A DNA stretch of 64,000 bases, from assembly GCA_016712275.1 (NCBI GenBank), contig JADJRI010000017.1, positions 10,699-74,698 on the forward strand. Direction: 5' to 3'. Origin of the DNA: Planctomycetota bacterium (GTDB lineage: Bacteria; Planctomycetota; Phycisphaerae; UBA1845; UTPLA1). A program made the translations under genes and the position numbers. The notes under the pieces are model-generated. The model saw only the letters and a program-made list of their open reading frames with translations, was not told where the DNA came from and did no database searches. Below, piece after piece: positions 40,565-51,700 of the stretch (the stretch's first letter is position 1; each line of letters begins with the position of its first letter).

Positions 40565-41682
40565 ATGGCGGCAACCACCTCATTGCGAACCCTCTTGGAA
40601 GACAACACCATTCCGGCCGATCCCGCGCTCATTCGCAGCGAAGCCGGCGCCATTCGCTGTCTGGCCTGCGGCCACCGCTGCAGCGTGAAGCCGGGGCGTG
40701 CCGGTGTCTGCCGCGTGAGGTTCAACCGCGACGGAGAGCTTCGCGTTCCGGCGGGCTATGTTGCGGGCGTGCAGGTCGATCCGATCGAGAAGAAGCCGTT
40801 TTATCATGCCTTTCCCGGCCGAAACGCCCTCTCGTTCGGCATGCTCGGCTGTGACTTCCATCGCGGCTACTGCCAGAATTGGGTCACCTCCCAGGCGCTG
40901 CGCGACGACAAGGCCGCCAGCCTACCGCGATTCGGCAATGCCGAAGATGTCATAAACACGGCACTTGAGAACGATGTCCGCGTCATGGTTTCGACCTACA
41001 ACGAGCCGCTCATCACCAGCGAGTGGGCCGTGGAGATTTTCAAGCTGGCGAGGACCACGGCATCACCTGCGGCTTTGTCTCCAACGGCAACGGCACGCCC
41101 GAAGTGCTGAAATTTCTCCGGCCGCACGTCGATCTTTACAAGGTCGATCTCAAGAGCTTCGATGACCGGCACTACCGCGAGCTGGGCGGCGTTCTTTCCA
41201 ACGTGCTCGCCACCATCGAGCAATTGGTTTCGATGGGCTTCTGGGTGGAGATCGTCACGCTTGTCATTCCCGGCTTCAACGATTCGGACGGCGAACTGCA
41301 ATCCATCGCGAAATTCATCGCGGGCGTTTCCCGCGACATTCCCTGGCCTGCCACCGCATTTCATCCCGAGTACAAAATGATGGAACCGGGCCGAACACCG
41401 GCTGAAACGCTGCTCCGCGCGCATGAATTCGGAAGGGCGGCGGGCCTTCACTATGTCTATCCGGGAAACATACCCGGCGCGTTCGGCGATCTCGAACACA
41501 CCTTCTGCCGAAACTGCAAAGCGATGGTCATCGATCGTTACGGCTTCTATGTTCGCGAGAATCGCATGACCAGGCCCGGCCACTGCCCGGAATGCGATGA
41601 GAATATCCCCGGCGTGTTTGAAGCCGATGCGCCGCGTCGCAGCGAAGGCACCGGCATCCCGATGCCCGTGTTGTTTTCTTAA
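40565..41682 (+). CDS. amrS: AmrS-type radical SAM protein, one frameshift, altered cluster motif
   Basis: About 372 residues. The N-terminal zinc-ribbon-like CLACGHRC and CRVRFNRDG, followed by SFGMLGCDFH..GYCQNW, identify the AmmeMemoRadiSam (AmrS) family. The 4Fe-4S motif should be CxxxCxxC, but residue 100 is Arg (CGC at 40862) instead of Cys; one transition would restore it. One base is missing near 41049, restoring AEDHGITCGFVSNG. The C-terminal half has NWxAFHP-like WPATAFHPEYKM and a Cys pair CRNC...CPEC. The partner genes amrA and amrB are not in the window. Confidence 0.82.
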
Positions 41683-41689
41683 AGCAAAG

Positions 41690-41715
41690 CGGCCCGATCG
41701 AGATCGACCGGGCCG
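41690..41715. terminator. Bidirectional terminator between convergent genes
   Basis: CGGCCCGATCGA (41690-41701) pairs with TCGACCGGGCCG (41704-41715), one mismatch. AAAG precedes and TTTGAGTTTAG follows, so it can stop both the radical SAM gene and the acidic lipoprotein gene. Confidence 0.65.
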
Positions 41716-41745
41716 TTTGAGTTTAGTTGCGTTGAGACTCACAAC

Positions 41746-42413
41746 TTATTCATCGTCGTCGGACGGTTCGCTATCGTCCTCGTCGTCTGAGTCGCCGTCG
41801 TCCCCATCATCAGAGTCGTCATCATCATCCGACGAATCGTCTGCGTCAGCATCGTCATCATCTTCGGCCTTTGAATCGTCGTCGTCGTCATCGGTTGCTT
41901 CTTCCTCGTCGTTGGAGCCTTCTTCATCGTCCGACGATGCATCGCTGCCTGCATCCGTCTCATCCGATTCGCTTTTGTTCGCCTCCGCCGCCGCAGGTTT
42001 GCCACTGCCAAGGAGGCCGCCAAACAGACCTTTGGCGCCCTCTTTGATCGCTGAAATGGGGCCGTGGCCGGCTTCTTTGTCGCCTGATTTCTGACCTGAC
42101 TTCGCAGTAACCTTTGTACCCGAGTCATCTTCTGCTTTTGTGGAATTTGACTTCGCCAATCCCTTCGCGGCTCTGGCCGCATTCTTGGCCCGGAACGTGT
42201 CCAGAGGTTCAAAGGAAATCGTGCGCTCCGGCAGAATTTTACGTCCGACTGATTCGAAACATAGCTCGCGTCATTCGCTGGCAAACCGGCCGGCATCAGG
42301 CCCAAGTCGCCGGCCGCCAGTTGAGCACGGTTGTCGAGTTCCGGCGATTTCTCACAGGCGATAATTCCCATGACTGAGAAGGCAAGACAGCACAGCACAG
42401 ATTTGCGCAGCAT
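41746..42413 (-). CDS. Lipoprotein with long Asp/Ser-rich tail, one frameshift
   Basis: About 222 residues. Lipoprotein signal (AFSVMGIIAC, lipid Cys near residue 19), a short folded region, then after one missing A near 42239 (homopolymer; restores DVKILPERTISFEPLD) a Gly-rich segment (GAKGLFGGLLGSG) and roughly 70 residues that are almost only Asp, Glu and Ser. The acidic tail suggests cation binding at the cell surface, for example calcium. Function unknown. It faces away from the next minus-strand genes. Confidence 0.65.
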
Positions 42414-42551
42414 CACGGCACCCCAATTGTTAATGAATATGGCGGAATAGGTCGGCGAGCCGCTCAAAAAGCGGCCGTCCACTACGCACATAAGTTTAAT
42501 CGCCGCCGAATGCTGAATCAAATGAACTTGGTTATCGGGCAGGAATCCACG

Positions 42552-44600
42552 TCATCGCTTCACGCTTTCCGCACCGGACTTGATCTGCTCGATGATCTCA
42601 CTGGCGCGCGGTTCGGCAATGAACTCCACGTGGCCATCGACGAACAGGAAATTCGCCCCATTTCCGGCGAAGATTGCCTTCTCAGCCAGAACGATCTCGT
42701 CGGGCGGGGAGTTGTGGTTGAGCCCGGGCCGATACACGAGGTAGGAATTTTCGGTGAGCTCATCGAAGGATGAGGGGCCGGAACCATCGTAAGGCGATCG
42801 AAAAAGACTCCAACGTGATCGTATTCGGCGCGACGCGCAGCATTTCCTCGAGGCTTTCCGGGAAACGCGCTTTCCGATCCGCGGCATAAATGTAAATGGC
42901 CTGTCCGATTCCCCGCATGTTCGCCATGCTGACGACCTTTTTGGCCTCATTTCTTGCATTGACGAGCGACTCGGTCGCCACTTCAACGACGGCGATCAAC
43001 GCGTCCGATTCGCCGCGCTCCTGGGTTGATCGATTCGCGGGCCGGCCCATTTCCCAGACCAGCTCGGCCATGGCTTCCTGCTCCCTGGACCCATGGCGAA
43101 ACTGATCGATCCATTCGAAATTAACGGCCCCAACTTCGGACCGGCACCCATCATGATAATCGGCGCCTTTTGCATCAATGTTTCGAGGTCGAGCATCACG
43201 ACCATTTGATTCGGCTTTTCCAGTTTTTTGTAGCATGCCCGCATGCCCTTGCCGATCGGCTCGCCATTTTGCTTGCCCGCTCCCTTTGCCAAATCCAGAA
43301 TCGTCTCCGGTGAATCCGCGACCATGAACGTGTCACGTATGATCGCAAACGCGATCGGCATCCTTTCGCCACCGTTGTGAATCGTCATGCCGTCACGATC
43401 AGCCGATTCAACCGGCAATTCAAAGTGTGATATGAGCTGATCGATTTGCCTGCTAAAGACGGTGTGATCTCCGAGCGGGAAAACGGTCGCCCAGCCGATG
43501 GGGTTCTTTCGTGTGAAATCGACCCTGATGCCGAAGGCCGCTTCGCCGACCATCTGGCCGAGCACATCGGCATCCCAATTAAGGCCGGTCTCGGTTTCGA
43601 ACGTTGCCAGGTCCTCTCGATGTTCGTTCGAGATGGTCTTGTCGAACAAATCGGTGATGGAATAAAGGCCGTCCATGACGCCCTGCGCGCTGGACCAGCC
43701 CAGACGGCCAATCATCGCAAAATCCTCCGGGAAGATGCCGATTTGGCGGCACTCCGTCGACGCCCGCGACAGGATTCGTCCGATGCCCTTGCACGATTCC
43801 GCCAGCGACGCGGTCGCGCGAATGCGAATCGTCCGCTTCTCCCATGTGAGATCGACGGCGATGGCTTCGATCTCCTCGGGAGCAATCACATTCATGACGA
43901 GTTCGTCCCACGAGTTTTTCCGGGGCTTCGGCATCGCATCGACAAACGCGCGAGGGTTTACCAGCAGCCGCACGTTGGATTCCTTCGGCAGCGACTTTAA
44001 CAGGCGTCGCACGCCCGGCATGGCCACCCACGCTTTTTTCGGATATTCGCCTTTTCGCCAACGCAAGACGCGGTTTGCTTTGTTCGATCCAAAAGCGACC
44101 TTGTCCTTCACGGCAAAGCCGAGCACCATTTCATCGCTGACGCCGCTCATGATTCGCAGGGTTCCTTCGCCGCGCTCGACACGCAGTGCTTTGTCATTGG
44201 CACTTTCGGACATCGCATGCGCCGCGGGAAGAAACAGCTTTTCGCACCAGTCTTCAAAGTTCGAATCCGGCCTTTCGATCGCCATGGCGACGACCGTATC
44301 GAGGACCTCGCCGGTTTCCTTGTCCGGCCGAGGTAACATTCCAATCACGAATGGCCCCGGGATCTTCTTTAGGGCTTCCAACAGGTCGCCGGCCGATTTT
44401 TCGTTTGGCGCAATTGCCTTCAAGACCGGTTCGATCATCGCGGGAGGAAAAGCATGCTGCGGCCGTTCCACGACAATGACAAATCCCACGTCTCCCGGCA
44501 TCATTTTTAGGAGCTTGTCGATGGTTTCCTCGGCGCGCGACACGGTCGCGGCACTAAGGAGAAAGACGATGGCCGGCAATCCGCGCGACAAAATTCTCAT
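42552..44600 (-). CDS. Exported protein with pseudopilin-like C-terminal domain, two frameshifts
   Basis: About 683 residues. Signal peptide MRILSRGLPAIVFLLSAATVSRA, then a long region of DUF3352-like character (MMPGDVGFVIVVERPQHAF, repeated VADSPETILDLAKG). After one missing base near 43089 it continues as SREQEAMAELVWEMGR and ALIAVVEVATESLVNARNEA, then MANMRGIGQAIYIYAADRKARFPESLEE. One extra T near 42803 precedes RSPYDGSGPSSFDE. It ends with GNGANFLFVDGHVEF, the H-x-G-DG pattern of planctomycete pseudopilins. The start overlaps the previous stop (ATGA). Confidence 0.7.
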
Positions 44601-46232
44601 TGGCCCGCTCCTTCCTTGATTTGGTCCTTTGCCGAGGCCCGTTGCTTTGCCGTCGGCAGGGTGTCGAGCCGACGCTTCAGTTCCACGAACAATTCATCCA
44701 GCGGCCCCATCTTCGCCATTGCCGCTTCGGCCTGACCTGCGTCTATCAGGCTTTGCAGCGTCGCCCCCTGCGTTCGTTCGAATGACGCCGCCCGCGCCTC
44801 GATATCGCGGAGAATGGCCTCGGCCGAGGATCGCTGCGAGTCGCTGAATTCGTGCCGTTTGGCATAGCCCATGACGAATCGCCGCCACTTGGAAGCGCGC
44901 GGCGTCAGAATGGCCGGCGTTCTGCGTTTCTTGCGCAGTTCGTCCGCGCTCTCGCGCGTGAGCTGGGCGATTCCCGTTGGCTTTCCGTCGCCGCCGGCCG
45001 GCGCGTATTCAAAGTCATATCCGGTCATCGGGTCCGCAGGAACATCGGGCAGATATTGGGGAACCAGTGCGGACAGTGTCGGAGGGGGGACACCCTTATC
45101 GAGTTTGTAGGCCGCGACGGCCAGCGACACTTCTGCCCGCACGAAATTGCTCTCGCCCTGAAGCGTCAATTCGTGCGCTCGCGAGAGCGAGGGCATCAAC
45201 ATTCGCGAGACGATGTCCCATGCGGGAACCTTCTCAAACATTTTGTCCTCATCCACCAACTCGCCAATGCTGCCGTCGTCGCGTTTCGCCGTCGCCCGAA
45301 TCATATAGTCGAAATGGTCATTGAAGTGTTTCTTGACCGCGCGATCCGGGTAATACACACGGGATAGCGCCGCGCTTAAGCGCGTCCAGCCGTCCGGTTT
45401 CACGTTCGGCGGGGATTGGCCGAATTCGCCCATGGCCATTCGCAGCCCGCCCGGTTTTCCATGACGTCATCGATGAAGGAACCGGCCCATTGCTGTTCGC
45501 CTTGAACCATGAGTTCAAAACTCGGTGTGCTTTCCCGCAGGGATTGCATTTCGAGCATCGCAGTTTTCAAGGACTCCGCGTCGGCCTGGCCGCTTTCCGC
45601 AAGACGCGACATGCCTGCTTCGGCCACGCTGGCGCAAGCGATTCCCACCAGGCCTTCGATGAGGGTTTTGCCATTGCCGATTTGATGGCCCATGCGCTGT
45701 GTGATGAGATAGTTCTCGATGGCCGCCGCGGAATTGCCCTGGGATATCTGCAAGGTTGCGTCCGCAGAGAGCAGTCTGGCGATTTGCCGAGATTGACCCA
45801 GCGTCGGAAGCAGCGCTTCGATGAGCATGTCCGAATCACCGCGAAAGAACGGCATGTAATACTGCGGCATCGCGGACGCCTGCTTCGCAAGTTCAAGCGC
45901 GGGTCGGTTCGATTCGATCCAATCCTTGAGCTGTTCACCCTGTTCGCCGGCCGGCCATTGTCCTGTCATCGCAAGGTCCAACGATTCCGACAATTCCTGC
46001 GGCATGGGCTTCAGTGCGTTGATCGCCTGAATGTGAATCCACGCGGCGTTTTCCTCCGGAGCAACTTCCCGAACGACCAGCCCTTGGCTTTCATCACATC
46101 CGGCGGATAAACCTCATCTTCCCGACCTTGAATTACAACCTTGCCTTCGACTGTGGGCTGCCGTGCAAGGGCGAGGAGTGAAACTGAAAGAACGGTGACG
46201 AATGAGATAATGCAGATCGGATACGGCCGCAT
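44597..46232 (-). CDS. Exported protein of unknown function, two frameshifts
   Basis: About 545 residues, starting MRPYPICIISFVTVLSVSLLALA (signal). One missing base near 46082 restores KGLVVREVAPEENAAW, leading into a helical region (MPQELSESLDLAM, QSRQIARLLSADATLQISQG). A second near 45448 restores ENRGGLRMAMGEFGQSPP. The C-terminal half contains a short block typical of planctomycete pseudopilin neighbours (YDFEYAPAGGDGKP after LPDVPADPMTG). It is coupled by a 4-base ATGA overlap to the next gene, so the two products probably act together. Confidence 0.68.
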
Positions 46233-46728
46233 GTCTCGAACCTCCGACGAACCGGTTTGGATTTTGAACCTTGGGTGTGCCGCCATGGCGCGAGCCATGC
46301 GCTGGCAATTCCGGCGTGGGTCGATGCTGCAAATGAGTCCCGTGGGACTCGGTGGGCGATGCGCTGTAGGCCCTATATTGTGCCCAAGCATTAACGAAGA
46401 ATCAAGATTATTCGTTTCGCAACATTTGGACATTAGGTTTGTGGCAATTTTTCAACATGCCGCTACCGACGGATTCAAAGTCGTCGGCTCGAATAAAGAA
46501 CTGCGCCAAAGCTAGTCCCGATAACTTCCTGCTTTTTGTGGCGACATGAACGATTCCAGCGTGAAGCCCGCCGGCACACCCTGCAACACATGCAGACATC
46601 ACTTGGTGGAATGCCGGTGGCAGAATAGCGCAGCCCAATATTGCTCAATGGGGATCGCGCCGAAAGGCAGACTGAGCATGCAAAATTGGCTATACTAAGG
46701 GACGTCTAATCTCGCCCGATAAAGCACA
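46233..46728. other. Divergent intergenic region
   Basis: 496 bases between two exported-protein genes. Short frames here look random and lack ribosome-binding sites. Promoters are presumed. Confidence 0.45.
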
Positions 46729-47717
46729 ATGAAAAACGCGACGCGTCAACTGAACAAAGCGACGTATTTGGCTTGCATTGCCATCATTTCGCTTTTCGCT
46801 TGTCTCACGGGATGCGATATCCTCGCCCTGATCGGAAACCCGATTCCGAATGACAGCGGTATTCTGACCGACGGCCAGCTTTCGTCGAATTCCTCTCACG
46901 ATGCAACGGAACTTGAGCAGCTTGCGCTGGAGCGCATCAATCACGCACGGCTCTGGCCGGCACGCGAAGCGGAACTCGGCGGCATCACGGTTGATGAAGG
47001 CATTCCCGGACAGATTGATGAGTCGCCGAAACAGGCAGTCGCGATGAACAACATTTTAAGGGCGGCCGCAAACGCCCATAGCGAGGATATGCTCGTCCGC
47101 GACTACTTCGCCCACCGCAATCCCGACGGCGACAATCCCGGCGACCGCGTTCGGGCCAACGGCTATGTCTGGAATCTTGTCGGAGAAAATCTGGCATGGA
47201 ATGGAACAACAGCCTCGCTCGACCCTGTCGAAATCATTGAACAACAACACGACAACCTGTTCATTGATCGGGAAATCGAAAATCGCGGCCATCGCCTGAC
47301 CATGCTGCATGATGAACTGCGCGAGGTCGGCATTTCCATTGTTCGCGGAGCTTTACCTCCGGCGATGTCACCTATACCGACACGCTGATGCAGGCTCAGG
47401 AATATGCAACATCGTTCGGCTCCGGCACCTTTCGTGCTGGGTGTTGTCTTTATGACGACAGAAATGCCAACGGCCAGTATGACTTTGGAGAAGGCGAGTT
47501 CGGTTCGACGGTATTGCTCAATGGCGAGGAAAAGAAGACGAATGTGGGCGGTGGTTATGTTTTTGAAGTGATCGTACCCGGCGATTACACCATCACATTT
47601 GAATCCGGCCGGCAGGTCTCTATTGCAATTGACCAGGGCGATGCAAATATCAAGATTGATTCAATCGATCGAACGCGGGTATCAGTCAATCTTGGACGCG
47701 GCGCCCTTCGCAAGTAA
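46729..47717 (+). CDS. CAP/SCP-domain lipoprotein, one frameshift
   Basis: About 329 residues with lipoprotein signal (ISLFACLTGC). The CAP domain spans about residues 60-220: ALERINHARLWPAREAEL, then ANAHSEDMLVRDYFAHRNPDG, GENLAW, and GHRLTMLHDELREVGI, with the cavity His and Glu residues of the family. One base is missing near 47350; after it, FTSGDVTYTDTLMQ leads to a beta-sandwich domain (CCLYDDRNANGQYDFGEGEF, GDYTITFE) like an SD-repeat or CNA-B fold. Extracellular role inferred. Confidence 0.8.
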
Positions 47718-47719
47718 AA

Positions 47720-47744
47720 CGGCCCGACCACATGGGCCGGGCCG
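47720..47744. terminator. Terminator between CAP and metallopeptidase genes
   Basis: CGGCCCG (47720-47726) and CGGGCCG (47738-47744) form a stem right after the CAP stop, with AAAA before and AATTTC after. It can serve both convergent genes. Confidence 0.6.
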
Positions 47745-47768
47745 AATTTCGTTGCGGGACAGTCAATC

Positions 47769-49153
47769 TTATTTTTCGACGACGCTGCTTTTTCGCCGCT
47801 TGTCTTCTTCTTTTTTCACCCACTTGCGGTTTGCCTCAACGTCCTTCTCATCGCTGAACCGCTCCAGCTTGTCGACAACTTTCGGATTATACATCATGCG
47901 GCGAAGGAAATACTCTTCGTCGGGCACCTTCTCTTCGCGACTGACATTGGTCTTGACCCATTTGACCCAGTCCTTTTCGAGTCGCTCCTGCTCTTCGATT
48001 GGAAACTTGTCCTGCCAGGCGAGCATGGTATCGCCCTGATGAGTCGTCTGTCGGTCCGAACCGACGCGCTGCGACAGATTAAAAATGGCCTTGAAGTGAT
48101 TGCGCCCCTCGCGACCGCCGGTCATCATATAGGCCGCCAGCGACCACGATTGGGCGTAATTCAGAAATCCCTGTTCCGACGTCATGTCGGCCGACCATGT
48201 CTGCGGATCGATCGTCCACACATAGTCGAAGTCTTTCCACTTGTCGGTGCCGTATAGTCGACGGATGACCGGGGCATAGCGACCTCGATCCGGCACTTCC
48301 AGCAGATTTTCATCGACGTCCTTGTCAAAATCCCAATACTCAAACACGGTCGCATGGCCCTCATTCCACCAGCGCGGCGCTTAGACATGAATGCCGATGT
48401 TGTAGCCCGGGATGAGCGTCATTCCGAGCCGCAGCTGCAATTCCATGTGGGCCGCCTCGTGCTTCAAAGTGCCCTTGGGCCATTTCGCAAAATCCGTGAT
48501 GCCATCGGTGAATTGCTGAAGTCGGTAGTGCTTGGCAGCCCAACTGGTTCCGCGGTCATTCTTGAGATGGGCAAACGGCATGAAGAATCCGCCCGATCCG
48601 GGCGAGCCGCCATTACGCATGTAGGTCGCCCGATCGGAGAAGACAATCACCTCAATTTTCTCTTTTACCGAAGCCGCAACGCCGAGGAACTTCTTGTAGG
48701 CCTCTCCGTAGTCGCGATGCAGCATTTCCATGTACATGGCCGTGTCGGCGGTGAACTCTTTTGAAATATCCGTTCGAACAATGAACGGGTGGCCCATATA
48801 GGTCCACATCTGGATGTTCTCTTTGCCGTTGGTGATTTCGCCGCCGGACTTGTCGTCCTTTTTGTCCTGTCGCGTACGCTTCAGCACTTTGGAATAGCGC
48901 TTGTCATACTCCGCATCGGATTCATTTCGGCGCTGCCCCCAGCGAATGTGAATGCGATCATTCTTGCTTTTGCTGCCCGACTTCTTCTTCTTGGTTTTTC
49001 GCTTTTTGATGGCTTGGAGTCGTCCATGCAGGCCATTCGAGCGATATGTTCGTCTCGCTCCGGGCAGGCGAAGCCGTGTTGAGGAGCCAGGACCGCCATG
49101 GCAACCGAAAAGACGAATGCGATGGAGAAAACGGATAACCAATTTCTTTGCAT
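47769..49153 (-). CDS. DUF1570/MA-like zinc peptidase, frameshift and in-frame stop
   Basis: About 461 residues, exported (LSVFSIAFVFSVAMAVLA). One A is missing near 48996 (homopolymer), joining KPSKSEK to KKKKSGSKSKNDRIHIRW. The core has a HEAAH zinc site in TLKHEAAHMELQLRLG, and downstream APRWWNEGHATVFEYWDF with a likely third ligand Glu. Between them lies TAA at 48381-48383 in the same frame. Because the protein continues unchanged, it is either a base error (TCA to TAA) or a real nonsense mutation. The basic Lys-rich linker near residue 55 is unusual. Confidence 0.68.
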
Positions 49154-49397
49154 GATGAGATACCTCGCTGCACTCAGAATTCAGGCCGAAATGCAGAACC
49201 GGCCAATTGTCTCGTATTCAACGGTTAGTTTAACACATCCATTCGCCGGGGCCAAAAAATTGCCCGCGGTGCTTCGCCATATGAATTCGCTGAAATGACT
49301 GCGACAGACGCGATTCGATGTAATCGAAATTATCCTGTAAGGCCGATTCGCTCGATAATATCGAAGGAACCAGCGCTCGCGCCATTGGAGCCTTCGA

Positions 49398-50919
49398 TTG
49401 CAACTATCTGAAATTGCAAGCACTTACAACGATGCTTCTCCCTTGCGATTTGCATTCTGGGTTGGGCTGTGCATTGCGCTAGTCTCGGCGTCGGTCAACA
49501 TCACTTCAATCAGCAACGACAATATTCCTAACGTATTAATCCCCGTCAGTGTTCTCCGCGATGGCAATTTTGAACTGGGCGAATTCTTCGAATTGATGAC
49601 GAATTACAGAGAAAAAGTTTGCTATTGGGCCGTCACGACGGACCGCGGAACGTTTTCACGATACCCCATTTGGTGCGGAATCGCCGCGACGCCGTTTTTC
49701 ATTACGTACGCGTTTAATCAGACGCAGTCGCTCGACGAGAAATCCCTGCTTATCCGGGGGCGGTTTGCGGCCGTCGCCGCCTGTGCCTTGTTTGCCGGAC
49801 TCATCGCCGCCACATTTCGCCGATTCACCTCGGCGCCATGGGCTGCGACCCTTGCCGCTTTCACGGTTCTCGGCACGACAATTCAGCATCAGCTCGGCGC
49901 CAATCTTTCCAATCAAACGCTTCCGCTGGTATGCATCGTCGGCACTTTGTTCCTGGTGACTTCTGCGAATATCACCGCCAAGCGCGCGCTCGGCGCGAGT
50001 CTATTGGCGGGCCTGGCCGTCGCGTCCAGATTGCCATCCATCTTCATTGCAATCGCTCCGCTGGGGGTTTTTCTTTCGCAGCGCGAACGTTGGAGGCAAC
50101 TTCCGCTTGTGGCCGCCGGCCTATGCGTATTTCCGGGCGCTGACCCTGCTTTATCAGCACGCCGCGTTTGGCAGCGCATTTGTCACCGGCTATGGCGACG
50201 AGCCCAACGCAGGATTCAATGCGCCCATTCTTCAGGGCCTCGCGGGTCTGCTGGTCAGCCCCACCTGCGGCCTGTTTGTTTACTCCCCGTGGCTGCTCTT
50301 CGCCATTCCATCTGCAATTTGTCTGTTTCGAGATTCGCGTCGGTCTTCGGAATCGAGGCTCGCCAATTCGCCGGATCAAGCACCGCGACAGCTACAGGGC
50401 GCGGCATCGTCGCCCTCAAAATCACATCCGACGTCACTTGGCCGATGGCTGGTGCTCGGCATCCTTTGCCAATGGGTGCTCTTTTCGAAGTGGTGGGCGT
50501 GGAACGGCGCACTGACCTTTGGCGGGCCTCGGATGCTGGCCGAAATCATCCCCGCGTTGGCATTGCTTATTGTTCTATTGGGTCCGATGTCTGACCGGTG
50601 CAACGTGGGAAGAATTCCTCCGCGAGCGAATGTTCTGTCCCGAAACACACGCGCGGCTTGGTGGCTTCTCGCGCTGGGCGGCATCGCCGCGCTACACTTC
50701 GCGATCGGCACAGCCTGTTACGACGCCATTGCGCCGGACAATCCCATCAAGAACGACTGGGACATCGGCTCGGACTTCATTGCGCTCTTCGTGCAACATA
50801 AAGGCGTCATGGCCTTGGCACTCGCTGCCGCCCGGAATTCGCTGATACTTGTTGTCGCGGCGGCGGCGGCTATTTTCATGTCGGGCCGCATGCTTCGAAC
50901 GGGTGAAACAACTGAATGA
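49398..50919 (+). CDS. Multipass membrane protein, glycosyltransferase-39-like, one frameshift
   Basis: About 505 residues with some ten hydrophobic segments. TTG at 49398 has GGAG 7 bases upstream. The first extracytoplasmic loop contains the acidic residues DGNFELGEFFEL, and ANLSNQTLPLVCIVGTL, FTGGPRMLAE-like GGPRMLAEIIPALALL follow. This matches dolichyl-phosphate-mannose-type GT families loosely. The frame changes between about 50105 and 50145 (second part starting FRALTLLYQHAAFGSAF); a short deletion is possible. The lipid-linked sugar donor is unknown. Confidence 0.62.
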
Positions 50920-51130
50920 ATTTGTGGGTCGTGGGAGATTGCGAGACACCGCAATTCCCCTGTCCGAACAGGACAAGGAATCCGTAAAGTGCCTCAATGA
51001 CGGCATTCAGGCGGGCGCGTCAGTCTGCATGGACGCTTGATGAATAGCCACATTTCCGGTACAATAAACGCCGCCAAGCAAGTCTCACCACGCGACAGTC
51101 AATTGGAATGACTGCCTGCGTTGCATCGTT

Positions 51131-51590
51131 TTAGACGGCCGCCAAAGGCACCATCAGTACGGGGCAGGATGCGTGTTCGAGCACCGCTTTGCTGACCGAA
51201 CCCATGAAGATTCGATGCACGATTCCCCGCGCGTGCGAACCAATGACGATCAGATCGCACGCCTGCCCGGCCGCATAGCGGCAGATTTCGCTGAAGGGCT
51301 GGCCGACCAGTATTTCGCTTTTGACCTTGCGTCCGGCGAATTGTTTTTGAATGAAATCACTCATGCCGGACCGCGATGTCTCAATGAGAGAATCGATGGA
51401 GGGCATGGCCGTGGCCGCATCCATTCCGGGCGTCGCGCCGGCAATGGGCGCTGGGAGTCGGCACGGTAACGACATGAACTGAGTGTATTTCGGATTGATG
51501 GATTTCGGCCAGTGCACTGGCATAGAGCGCGGCATGATTCGATAGTTCGGAAAAGTCAGTCGGAACAAGGATGCGTCGAAATGGAGGCAT
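51131..51590 (-). CDS. Universal stress protein (UspA fold), one frameshift
   Basis: About 153 residues. Starts MPPFRRILVPTDFSELSNHAA, the usual Usp opening with the conserved Asp, and ends with the ATP-binding motif GSHARGIVHRIFMGS followed by VLEHASCPVLMVP. One extra C near 51454 breaks the frame; removing it joins VPTP to APIAGATPGMD. Nucleotide-binding stress protein with no defined partner here. Confidence 0.85.
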
Positions 51591-51700
51591 GGCGTTCCTT
51601 CCGGTAGTGAACGGCCGGATAAGTCATCGGCCGGCGAACGATACTGGGAAGTCAAGTGACTGTGGTATCCTCAAGGACGAACAAATTCAATAGGTGATCC

